45,956 nucleotides of DNA from positions 1 to 45,956 of the forward strand of contig NZ_FUGE01000102.1 in NCBI RefSeq assembly GCF_900162825.1, read 5' to 3'. The stretch's first letter is position 1, and every line of letters begins with the position of its first letter. This DNA comes from Psychrobacter piechaudii (lineage in GTDB: Bacteria; Pseudomonadota; Gammaproteobacteria; Pseudomonadales; Moraxellaceae). The position numbers and the translations under genes are program-made. Shown here piece after piece: positions 35,885 to 44,473 of this stretch. The notes below the pieces were generated by a model, which saw nothing but the letters and a program-made list of their open reading frames with translations, was not told the origin of the DNA and searched no databases.

Positions 35885-38086
35885 ATGACCGACTCTTTAT
35901 TTTCAACTCGCTATTATAGTTATCCCAAGCTGGATGAAGACATTCGCGACAAGATGCAGCATTTGCGTCAGTCGATTGCCAAGCTTGAGGCCAATCTGAT
36001 TACTCCAGACTCGGTTGATAAAGCGTCAAAACAGACAGAAGGTCATAAAGATAACTCCGCCCTAGAGAATACAGTACTAGCAGAAAGTGAGGTCGATTAT
36101 GCTGGCGAGTTAAATCCCAGTCAGTTGTTGGCAGCTACTACCATCGAAGGAAAGGTGTTGGTCATCGCTGGTGCCGGCTCTGGGAAGACTAAAACTCTGA
36201 CCTACCGCACCAGTTATTTGATAGAAAGTGGCGCTTCTCCCAATAGTATTCTACTGTTAACTTTCACCCGAAAAGCGGCTAATGAAATTAAAGGCCGAGT
36301 CAAAAGCTTATTGGCTGAAAGTCTGGCGGACAATAGAGCGTTAAGCGGCCTAGATTTAAATGCCATTACCAGTGGTACTTTCCACTCGTTTTGTAATATG
36401 CTACTGCGTCGCTATTCTGGGCTTTTAGGGATTAATCCAAAGTTCACCATCTTAGATACTGGCGATAGTGAAGATGCGCTGGATATGATTTGTAAAGATC
36501 AGGGCGTTGTCCGCAAAAACATGAAGCAGGCTTTCCCACGCAAAAAGACCTTACAAAAACTGATTTCCACCTCGCGCAACCGGCACATCCTACTGCGGGA
36601 TTTAATTGAAAATGACTATCCGGATATCGCCATTCATATTCCGGTCATTGAGCAGTTGGCGATGGAATATCACAGATATAAGCGCGCCAATCACTTATAT
36701 GATTTTGACGATATTATCAGTCAGGTAGTTTATCATCTAAAAAACAACCTACAATTTCGTAAGCTGATTCAAGACACTTACCGCCATGTGATGGTCGATG
36801 AGTATCAAGACACTAATATTCCTCAAAAGCAGTTAATCGACTATATCTGTAAGCCTGATAATGTGTCACTCATGGTGGTGGGTGATGATAACCAAAGCAT
36901 TTATGCTTTCCGTGGGGCCAATTACGAAAACATTCTGTTATTTGGTGACAGCTATCCTGAAGCCAAACTGATTAAGCTTGAGCAAAACTATCGCAGTACC
37001 CCGGCTATCTTAGATTACGTCAATGCGCTGTCTGAGCAAATCACTTTGGGCTATCAAAAAAAGCTGTATTCCAGCTTAGCTGTTGATGGGTCAAAACCGG
37101 TATTATCGCGTCGCAGTAATGACAAAGAGGAAGCCAAATACATTGCTGATAAAATCATCAACTTAAAGCCAGAGCATGACTATAATGATTTTGCGGTATT
37201 AAGCCGGACCTCTTTTCAATCCAACGAGATTCAACTGCAGTTTATGCAGCGTAATATCCCATTTATCGTGGTGGGCGGTATTAAATTTATTGAAAAGCGC
37301 CATATCAAAGACATCTTGGCATTGGTGAAAATCTTATACAATCCTAACGATACCATTGCTTGGCACCGTATCTTAACTTTATTTAGTGGCGTTGGTGAGG
37401 TGACTGCGACTAAGATTACCAACGCCATTACCAGCAGAAATAACTCGTTTGAGCCGCTACTTGACCCTAAACTAACCAAAAATAAAGAACACATCAAAGA
37501 GCTGTATCAAGTGTTGACCAAAGCTGAGCAACAAGAAACTGTGGCCGATATCTTGCAGACCTTAATAGATTTTTATCTGCCTATGTTAAAAATGCTTGAG
37601 GACAACTGGCGTGAACGCTCGGAGGACTTCCGAGTATTGATTAACTTAGCGCGGGAGCACAGCAGCTTAGATAACTTTTTGGAAAACTTAGCCCTCGATC
37701 CACCCAATGATTCAGTGGCGGTCATGGGTGATCCGGAGAAAAAAGAGCCCGATGCGGTAACCATCTCTACCATTCACAGTGCTAAGGGGCTTGAATGGCC
37801 GGTGGTCTTTGTCAACTCCTTGGTTGATGGATTGACACCCCACCACCGCTCACTGCATGAGTTTGAAGAGTTAGAAGAAGAACGTAAACTGTTTTATGTG
37901 GCCTGTAGTCGTGCCAAAACCCATCTATACTTAACCGCTCCCGATTACTATTCAAGTTTCGCTGGTTACTTTGATAAGGTTTCACGTTTTATCGCCGAGG
38001 TTCCAGAAGATACAGTACTAGTAGATAGCCACGCCTCTAAGGCTCGAGCTGAAAAACCTGAATCTAATGAGCCGGAATGGTGGTAG
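35885..38086 (+). CDS. UvrD/Rep-family superfamily 1 DNA helicase
   Basis: This 733-residue helicase unwinds DNA with 3'-5' polarity by family. All motifs are present: Q motif LNPSQLLAA (about 77-85), Walker A IAGAGSGKTKTL, Ia LTFTRKAANEIKGR with TFHSFCNMLLRRY, II MVDEYQDTN, III VVGDDNQSIYAFRGAN, IV LEQNYRST, V ISTIHSAKGLEWPVVF, and VI EERKLFYVACSRAK. About 75 residues before the Q motif are not part of the helicase core and contain a Lys/Leu-rich helix. It is shorter than UvrD and Rep paralogues in E. coli only in the 2B part and ends soon after motif VI. It is most like the general repair helicases, but I would not call it uvrD itself. Confidence 0.92.
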   Translation: MTDSLFSTRYYSYPKLDEDIRDKMQHLRQSIAKLEANLITPDSVDKASKQTEGHKDNSALENTVLAESEVDYAGELNPSQLLAATTIEGKVLVIAGAGSGKTKTLTYRTSYLIESGASPNSILLLTFTRKAANEIKGRVKSLLAESLADNRALSGLDLNAITSGTFHSFCNMLLRRYSGLLGINPKFTILDTGDSEDALDMICKDQGVVRKNMKQAFPRKKTLQKLISTSRNRHILLRDLIENDYPDIAIHIPVIEQLAMEYHRYKRANHLYDFDDIISQVVYHLKNNLQFRKLIQDTYRHVMVDEYQDTNIPQKQLIDYICKPDNVSLMVVGDDNQSIYAFRGANYENILLFGDSYPEAKLIKLEQNYRSTPAILDYVNALSEQITLGYQKKLYSSLAVDGSKPVLSRRSNDKEEAKYIADKIINLKPEHDYNDFAVLSRTSFQSNEIQLQFMQRNIPFIVVGGIKFIEKRHIKDILALVKILYNPNDTIAWHRILTLFSGVGEVTATKITNAITSRNNSFEPLLDPKLTKNKEHIKELYQVLTKAEQQETVADILQTLIDFYLPMLKMLEDNWRERSEDFRVLINLAREHSSLDNFLENLALDPPNDSVAVMGDPEKKEPDAVTISTIHSAKGLEWPVVFVNSLVDGLTPHHRSLHEFEELEEERKLFYVACSRAKTHLYLTAPDYYSSFAGYFDKVSRFIAEVPEDTVLVDSHASKARAEKPESNEPEWW

Positions 38087-38348
38087 CAATATTCCTGGTT
38101 AGAAAGTAGCCCTATAATTCCTTACTTTTATAGTATATATTCTGGTTTTTTATAGTAAGATAGCCCCATAATTGGGCAGCACTCTTAATTTAATGTTAAA
38201 ATACTCAGAATAATGGGTTTACTTTATCCTGATACTTTTTATCCAAAATTAGAGTTACACCCTAACCCTATTTGCTCTTAACTTAATTGGCTCTTAATTT
38301 TAACGATTAAGGGACTGAGTCGGTCGAAATAAAGGTAGAGAAGTTAGC

Positions 38349-39497
38349 ATGAATTTTTTAAAACACCGCAAATCTTTGCTCACTAGTGCAGCACTTGCCG
38401 TGACCATAGGCTTAACTTCGGGCTGTGGCACGATTAATGCGGGCATGCAATCGGGCGACTTGCCGCCACAAGGGGCTTTTATTGCTGAAAATGGCATGCA
38501 GTTTAATATTCAGCCCTTATCTTTAGCAAACTTACCCCCTGCTCCTAGCTATGCATCAAGCCGCTCAGGTATGGGTATGAAAAACGCTCGGGTACGTGAG
38601 TTATTAAATGGCTCACGCGGGGTAGCGGACTATCGCATTTCTACTGGGGATGTTTTAAGTATTAATTTAATAGAATATCCTAATATTACCCCTCCTAATA
38701 ACAACTCTATGAATGCGAGTGCTAGCAATCCTTATGCCGCCGGCTACCCAGTTGATCAACAGGGTTACCTCCAGTTTCCATTGGTCGGCCGAGTTAAAGC
38801 CAGTGGTTTAACGGTTAGCCAATTTACTAATAATCTACGTAGCCAGTTACAGCGTTATTTAAAATACCCTGACCCTCAGGTAAAAGTAGTGAATTTCCGC
38901 GGTAGTAAATTCTTTATTGATGGTGCAGTGCGTCAGCCCGGTGAGTTCAATATGGCCGATGCGCCTATCTCATTATATGGCGCTATCTCTATGGCGGGTG
39001 GGGCTACTACTGAGGGCGACTCCAACAGTGTGGTGCTAACCCGTAGAGGCGTGAAATATGAGCTAGGGCTCCGTGATTTACAGGACATGGGCGTCTCTGC
39101 CAGTCAAATCTATTTGCAAGATGGCGACTCTATTCATATCAATCGCCTCGATCGTAATAAAGTCTATGTTTTAGGTGAGTTTGGTGAGATTAAGCCTCTT
39201 GAAATACCGGATCATGGCTTAACGCTGACTCAGGTCATTGGTCAGTCAAAAGGGTTAAACCCTTCTACTTCTAATGCGGCTAAAGTCTACGTGGTCCGTG
39301 ATCACGGTAATGCATCGTATACCGATATCTACCATGTCAACTTACAGACAGTCACTAATCTAGCTTTGGCTAACCGCTTTGAGATGCATCCTAATGATAT
39401 CGTCTATGTGGATCCTACTGGCTTGACCCGTTGGAATAGATTTATCAACTCGGTTCTACCTTCAAGTAATGCGATTAGACAGTTATCAAGCTTATAA
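38349..39497 (+). CDS. wza: Outer-membrane polysaccharide export lipoprotein Wza
   Basis: Wza forms the octameric outer-membrane channel that exports group 1 type capsule. The 382 residues begin with a signal peptide ending in the lipobox LTSGC (Cys26). A polysaccharide-export domain follows, with YRISTGDVLSINLIEYPN and VDQQGYLQFPLVGRVKASG (about 95-155), and then SLBB-type domains with FRGSKFFIDGAVRQPGEF and KVYVLGEFGEI. The C-terminus ends in a Trp-containing segment (LTRWNRFINSVLP) that would form the transmembrane helix. It starts the wza-wzb-wzc set; I see no JUMPstart/ops element in the 262 bases before it. Confidence 0.95.
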   Translation: MNFLKHRKSLLTSAALAVTIGLTSGCGTINAGMQSGDLPPQGAFIAENGMQFNIQPLSLANLPPAPSYASSRSGMGMKNARVRELLNGSRGVADYRISTGDVLSINLIEYPNITPPNNNSMNASASNPYAAGYPVDQQGYLQFPLVGRVKASGLTVSQFTNNLRSQLQRYLKYPDPQVKVVNFRGSKFFIDGAVRQPGEFNMADAPISLYGAISMAGGATTEGDSNSVVLTRRGVKYELGLRDLQDMGVSASQIYLQDGDSIHINRLDRNKVYVLGEFGEIKPLEIPDHGLTLTQVIGQSKGLNPSTSNAAKVYVVRDHGNASYTDIYHVNLQTVTNLALANRFEMHPNDIVYVDPTGLTRWNRFINSVLPSSNAIRQLSSL

Positions 39498-39560
39498 CAT
39501 AGCCGTCATAGAAGGCTGATAATTTTTTGTTTTTTGAGATTTTAATTGTAGGAATCACTC

Positions 39561-39995
39561 ATGGCTTTTGAAAACATCCTGGTAGTTTGTGTCGGTAATA
39601 TCTGCCGCAGTCCAATGGCAGAGGCTTTATTAAAGCAGCGTTTCCCTGAGAAAAATATTGACTCTGCTGGCGTTGGGGCGTTGGTAGGTCATGGCGCTGA
39701 TGATGCGGCAATTAAGGTAATGCAAGAAGAGCAAAATATTGATATCACCAATCATGTAGCCAAACAGATTGATGAAAAGCTGGCACAAAAGGCCGACTTA
39801 ATTTTTACTATGTCTGAAGGTCAGAATAAGTGGATTGAGGAACGCTGGCCATTCTGCCGCGGTAAGACCTTTAAGTTAGGTCACTGGAATGGTAAAGACA
39901 TTGCTGACCCTTATAAGCACGAAATAAGTGCTTTTCAGACCGCGTACCAGGACATCGTAACCGGTATAGAAGAATGGGAAGATAAAATCAGTTAA
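39561..39995 (+). CDS. wzb: Low-molecular-weight protein-tyrosine phosphatase Wzb
   Basis: Wzb removes phosphate from the tyrosine-rich tail of Wzc, resetting the capsule polymerisation cycle. The 144 residues carry the active-site P-loop CVGNICRSPMAEALL at about 10-24 (C-x5-R-S) and the general-acid loop DPYKHEIS near residue 116. Length matches the family. It lies between wza (63-base gap) and wzc (96-base gap), all on the same strand. Confidence 0.97.
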   Translation: MAFENILVVCVGNICRSPMAEALLKQRFPEKNIDSAGVGALVGHGADDAAIKVMQEEQNIDITNHVAKQIDEKLAQKADLIFTMSEGQNKWIEERWPFCRGKTFKLGHWNGKDIADPYKHEISAFQTAYQDIVTGIEEWEDKIS

Positions 39996-40091
39996 TATGC
40001 TTTTTTAATATAGTCCTTCTTTTGTATTATAGGCTCCTGTGTAGAATAAGCCGCTTTATTTAACTAGTAACCAATAAATAGTGAAAAACCT

Positions 40092-42347
40092 ATGAGTCAG
40101 ACTGTGCCTAACCCTTCTACCAATGACACCACTCAACAAGACGATGAAATTGATCTAATTGCGCTATTATTGACTTTACTGCGTGGTTGGAAAACTATTC
40201 TCGCCTGTGCCTTATTAAGTTTAGCACTAGGGGTTACCTATAGCCGTTATGTCCAACCTACCTATCAGACTGATGCCCTACTTCAGATTGATGAAAAGTC
40301 GAAAGGGGTGGCTGCTCTAGGGGCCAATATCTCAGAATTAGTGGGTGAAAGTGGCAGTGCTGCTGAAACTGAGCGTGAACTTATCAAATCACGTATGGTA
40401 TTAGGCCCTGTGGTGGATAAGCTTCATTTAGATTTACGGATTAGCAATCCTGAGATAGGATCTCTAGACCGTATTGCGCAGTCTAAGATACCCTCTCAAA
40501 CCAGTACTGAACAAGGTGTGTTCCTTGAAACTAGACATGGCGAAGCGCAAATTAATAACTTTGAGGTACCTCTAGCTTACCTTAACAAGCCTTTCACTCT
40601 AGTAAAAACAGCGACAGGCTTTACCCTTAGTCTTGAGATTAATGAAGAAACTATTGAGTATAAAGGAAATATCGGCACCCCTACTACTCTAAACACACCA
40701 GAGGGCAATATTAGAATCTCCGTCGCTTCCCTACCTGCAGTGGGACATCCCATTAGTTTAACTAAGCTGTCTACTCCTTCTGCTATTAATGCGCTAGGTG
40801 ATAATTTATCTGTAACCGAACGAGGTAAGCAGACAGGTATTGTACAGCTTACCCTTTCTGGTGAAGATCAAGAACAGGTTAGCCGAGTCCTTTCTAATGT
40901 GGTGCAATCTTACATCGATCAAAATTTGTCTCGAGGAGCACAACGAACCACCACAACCATCGAATTCATGGAATCACAAATCCCTCAGCTGAAGCAAAAG
41001 CTCGAACAGTCGGAAGAAGCTTTTAACAAGTTCCGAGAACAGTACGGTACCATTGATGTTACCAAAGAAGCAGAGATTCTTTTAAGTGAGAGTGCTCAAA
41101 TTGAGCGTCAGCTGAGCGAGCTACAGTTAAAGCAAGCTGAGTTACTGACTTACTATACTGCAGAGCATCCTCTGGTAGTGCAAATCAATGATCAATTAGC
41201 AGTATTAAATGCAAGACGCCAAGAAATCAAAGACACTGTAACTCGTATGCCAGAGACTCAGCGTGAGTTCTTACAGTTATCCCAGGACATGGAAATTAAT
41301 CGTGAAATCTACCTAACTATGCTGAAAAACTATGAGCAGCTTAAAATTGCTCGTGCTGGTGAAATTGGTTCTGTTCGAGTGGTTGATATGCCTATCAACA
41401 CCTATAAAGCCATAGCCCCGAAAAAGCTACAAATCTGGATATTGGCTTTATTGCTAGGTACCATGCTTGGCACTTTGTTAGTCTTTATAAAAAGCTTATT
41501 ACGTAATCCAGTTAAAGATCCAGAACAGTTGGAAGCTAAGACTGGTGTGCCGGTTATTGCCACCATTCCACGCTCGAAGACTTCCTTCAACCTGAGCAAA
41601 AAGAAACATAATAACCGTAACCTATTGGCTATGGTAGATCATGAAGGTCTTAGCTACGAAGCCATTAAGAGCTTGCGTACTTCTCTGATTTTTACCATGC
41701 CCAAACTGACAAAAGCAGCTCAAGGCAGTATTGAAAGCGATACTGGTATGATAAAGCATGGTAAAGTTATCGTTATTACCGGTGAAGCCCCAGGCATTGG
41801 TAAGTCTTTTGTTTCTTCTAACTTGGCTGAGACCTTCTCCCAATTAAATAAAAAAGTATTAATTGTAGATGGCGATATGCGTAGAGGGGAGCTGCATAAA
41901 ATATTCAGTATCACTAAGAATGTTGGCTTGAGTGATTATTTAACGGCTAATGAAGATGCTTTAAACAATTACATTCACCCTACCTCTTTTGATTTTATTG
42001 ACTTTATGCCGCGCGGTGAGCACCCTACTAACCCAGCCTCTTTACTTGCCAGTGAGAAATTCAGAAGCATGATGGCTCAATTGGTTGCTATCTATGACAT
42101 CATTATTATTGATACGCCACCAATCTTAGCCGTATCGGATGCTATTATCACTGCTAAATATGCCGATAAAGTACTGATGGTAACTCGCTTTAATCAGTCT
42201 ATTGAAGGTCAGGTAGCTTATGCAGTGAAACAGATGGACAAGGGCGGCGTCACTGTAGACGGTATTGTATTAAACGATATGGTACAAGGCATCACCAGTA
42301 AATATAACTACCATTACAGTTATGCTTATGGTAACTCGAAAGACTAA
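40092..42347 (+). CDS. wzc: Polysaccharide co-polymerase / tyrosine autokinase Wzc
   Basis: Wzc spans the inner membrane and controls capsule chain length and export by cycles of tyrosine autophosphorylation. The 751 residues show a Wzz domain with DLIALLLTLLRGWKTILA as the first membrane helix, long periplasmic helices including a coiled coil near 300-400, a second helix LQIWILALLLGTMLGTLLV near 445, and a C-terminal BY-kinase. The kinase has Walker A GEAPGIGKSFVSSNLAE, Walker A' VDGDMRRGEL and Walker B IIIIDTPPIL. The tail holds a Tyr cluster (YNYHYSYAYG), the target of Wzb. All parts are present. Confidence 0.97.
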   Translation: MSQTVPNPSTNDTTQQDDEIDLIALLLTLLRGWKTILACALLSLALGVTYSRYVQPTYQTDALLQIDEKSKGVAALGANISELVGESGSAAETERELIKSRMVLGPVVDKLHLDLRISNPEIGSLDRIAQSKIPSQTSTEQGVFLETRHGEAQINNFEVPLAYLNKPFTLVKTATGFTLSLEINEETIEYKGNIGTPTTLNTPEGNIRISVASLPAVGHPISLTKLSTPSAINALGDNLSVTERGKQTGIVQLTLSGEDQEQVSRVLSNVVQSYIDQNLSRGAQRTTTTIEFMESQIPQLKQKLEQSEEAFNKFREQYGTIDVTKEAEILLSESAQIERQLSELQLKQAELLTYYTAEHPLVVQINDQLAVLNARRQEIKDTVTRMPETQREFLQLSQDMEINREIYLTMLKNYEQLKIARAGEIGSVRVVDMPINTYKAIAPKKLQIWILALLLGTMLGTLLVFIKSLLRNPVKDPEQLEAKTGVPVIATIPRSKTSFNLSKKKHNNRNLLAMVDHEGLSYEAIKSLRTSLIFTMPKLTKAAQGSIESDTGMIKHGKVIVITGEAPGIGKSFVSSNLAETFSQLNKKVLIVDGDMRRGELHKIFSITKNVGLSDYLTANEDALNNYIHPTSFDFIDFMPRGEHPTNPASLLASEKFRSMMAQLVAIYDIIIIDTPPILAVSDAIITAKYADKVLMVTRFNQSIEGQVAYAVKQMDKGGVTVDGIVLNDMVQGITSKYNYHYSYAYGNSKD

Positions 42348-42413
42348 CTATAGTACTACTAGATCCTCCCCCTGCTAATTTAGCCTTATAGCAAATATAA
42401 CAGTGATATAGCC

Positions 42414-44390
42414 ATGCAACACAAAGATAAAGATAGTCGTACTAAGCAGGAATCTGATTTCAGTACAATCCATGACGATCCTGTACCTACTAAACTTAGT
42501 ACTTTAGCAGAAGGACTATTACAGCTGCCACGTCCAGTCAAGCAAGCTATACTGCTATTAGGTGACTACTGCATATCTATAGTCTGCCTTTTTTTTGCGC
42601 TTTCATTACGTCAAGGCGTACTTGATGTTAATGCCAGTCCATTATTGGTTTCTCTGTATGCGCTAGTACCTATTCTAGGCTTATATGTGGTCGGATTTTA
42701 CCGCGGAGTTACTCGTATCTTCTTTGATACCGACATGCGCCGCGTGCTTAAGCTATTTGTCATCATTCTTATAATATTCACTGTTGTCTATTTATTTGAC
42801 TTTATTACCAGTATCCCACGCTCAGTTCCGCTTCTTTACTTATTTATGCTGTTTATTTGGCTGTGGGGCAGCCGACTATTTTTGCGTGATTTGTTATTGC
42901 GTTTGCAAGGCAAACCTGTCTATCAAGATTCGAAGAATATAAATGTTGAACGAGATAACGTGCTCATATATGGTGCTGGTGTATCCGGTACCGCTCTTTT
43001 TGATGCTTTAGAAGATTCTCCTCGTTATCAGGTAAAAGCCTTTATAGATGATGATACTCGCTTGACAGGTGGGCATATTCTAAATAAGCGTATTTATCCA
43101 GCCACAGATATCAAGCATTTAATTGATGACTTAAATATTGCTCAAGTGTTTTTAGCAATGCCCTCGGTTAGCCGTCAGCGCCGTCGTGAAATTATTGATG
43201 GTTTGACAGAAATGTCAGTTAAAATTAAGCAACTACCTAGTCTGCAAGACATCGCTGAAGGTAAAGTTACGGTCAGTACCATGCGCCGGGTAGATATCTT
43301 GGATGTATTAGACCGTCAAACTGTTGAACCTGACCAAGCCCTACTTCATAAAAATATTAAAGGTAAAAATGTACTGGTTACAGGTGCAGGCGGCTCTATT
43401 GGCAGCGAGCTGTGCCGTCAAATTGTTAAAAACAAACCTAAATGTATAGTGCTGTATGAGCTTTCTGAATATGCTTTATATGCTATCCACCAAGAGCTTG
43501 TTATCTGGACAACTAACAATAGTGAAGGTCAAAACATTGAAATCATTGCTCTTCTTGGCAATGTAAATAATCAAGATAAGTTGTCTACAGTATTTAAAAA
43601 ATACGATATTAACACTGTATATCATGCAGCGGCTTATAAGCATGTCCCTATAGTGGAGTTCAATCCTTTTGAAGGCGTTATAAATAATGCTAAAGGTACC
43701 TATCACTGTGTAAAAGCTGCTATTGAATCAGAGGTAGAAACCTTTGTTTTAATCTCAACAGATAAAGCAGTACGTCCTACCAATATCATGGGTGCCTCTA
43801 AACGCCTAGCTGAGCTTGTGTGCCAAGGCTTTAGTAATGCTAATCCTAAGACAAAGATCAGTATGGTACGCTTTGGTAATGTGTTGGGCTCATCAGGATC
43901 GGTAGTTCCTCTATTCACCAAGCAAATCGCTAAAGGTGGCCCCATTACTGTGACTCACCCTGAGGTAACTCGTTACTTTATGACCATTCCAGAAGCGGCT
44001 AACTTGGTTATCCAAGCTGGAGCAATGGCACAAGGTGGTGAAGTCTTTGTATTAGATATGGGTAAGCCGGTAAAAATTGTTGATCTTGCACGTCGTATGA
44101 TTCACTTAAGCGGCTATGAAGTAAAAGACGAAAGCAACCCTGCTGGTGACATTGAAATCATATTCAGTGGCCTACGCCCAGGGGAGAAGCTGTATGAAGA
44201 GTTGATTATTGGGGATGATAATGTAGAAGCCACTCAGCACTCTTTAATTATGCAGGCTCGTGAGCATAGCTTTGATCTAGATGAAATCGAATCTGTATTG
44301 TTTGAATTAAAGCCCAGGGCTCAACAACACGATGTCGACTGGCTCAAAAACGAATTTAGTCATTATGTAGAAGGCTATAAAGCCAAGTAA
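42414..44390 (+). CDS. Membrane nucleotide-sugar 4,6-dehydratase (WbpM/PglF/FlaA1-like)
   Basis: The 658-residue protein has four N-terminal membrane helices (about 40-150), then a CoA-binding-like Rossmann domain (VLIYGAGVSGTALFD near 185) and a C-terminal SDR domain (VLVTGAGGSIGSELCRQI near 320, with AAAYKHVPIVE). The catalytic motif of usual SDRs, YxxxK, is MGASK here, as in WbpM-type enzymes that use a Ser-Met-Lys set (STDKAVRPTNIMGASKR). Members convert UDP-GlcNAc to UDP-4-keto-6-deoxy-GlcNAc, the first step to QuiNAc, FucNAc or bacillosamine type sugars. It follows wzc by 66 bases and points to a 6-deoxy amino sugar in the capsule. Confidence 0.93.
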   Translation: MQHKDKDSRTKQESDFSTIHDDPVPTKLSTLAEGLLQLPRPVKQAILLLGDYCISIVCLFFALSLRQGVLDVNASPLLVSLYALVPILGLYVVGFYRGVTRIFFDTDMRRVLKLFVIILIIFTVVYLFDFITSIPRSVPLLYLFMLFIWLWGSRLFLRDLLLRLQGKPVYQDSKNINVERDNVLIYGAGVSGTALFDALEDSPRYQVKAFIDDDTRLTGGHILNKRIYPATDIKHLIDDLNIAQVFLAMPSVSRQRRREIIDGLTEMSVKIKQLPSLQDIAEGKVTVSTMRRVDILDVLDRQTVEPDQALLHKNIKGKNVLVTGAGGSIGSELCRQIVKNKPKCIVLYELSEYALYAIHQELVIWTTNNSEGQNIEIIALLGNVNNQDKLSTVFKKYDINTVYHAAAYKHVPIVEFNPFEGVINNAKGTYHCVKAAIESEVETFVLISTDKAVRPTNIMGASKRLAELVCQGFSNANPKTKISMVRFGNVLGSSGSVVPLFTKQIAKGGPITVTHPEVTRYFMTIPEAANLVIQAGAMAQGGEVFVLDMGKPVKIVDLARRMIHLSGYEVKDESNPAGDIEIIFSGLRPGEKLYEELIIGDDNVEATQHSLIMQAREHSFDLDEIESVLFELKPRAQQHDVDWLKNEFSHYVEGYKAK

Positions 44391-44473
44391 CCCAATCCTT
44401 TCTTTCTAACAATATCAGTATTATTTTTAAATTTAGTACCATAAAATTTAATAAGATTATTTCTAATATTATT

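Noticed and set aside
38087-38348. JUMPstart/ops element upstream of wza
   Set aside because: No GGCGGTAG-type core is seen in this gap on the plus strand, so RfaH-type control is not supported here.
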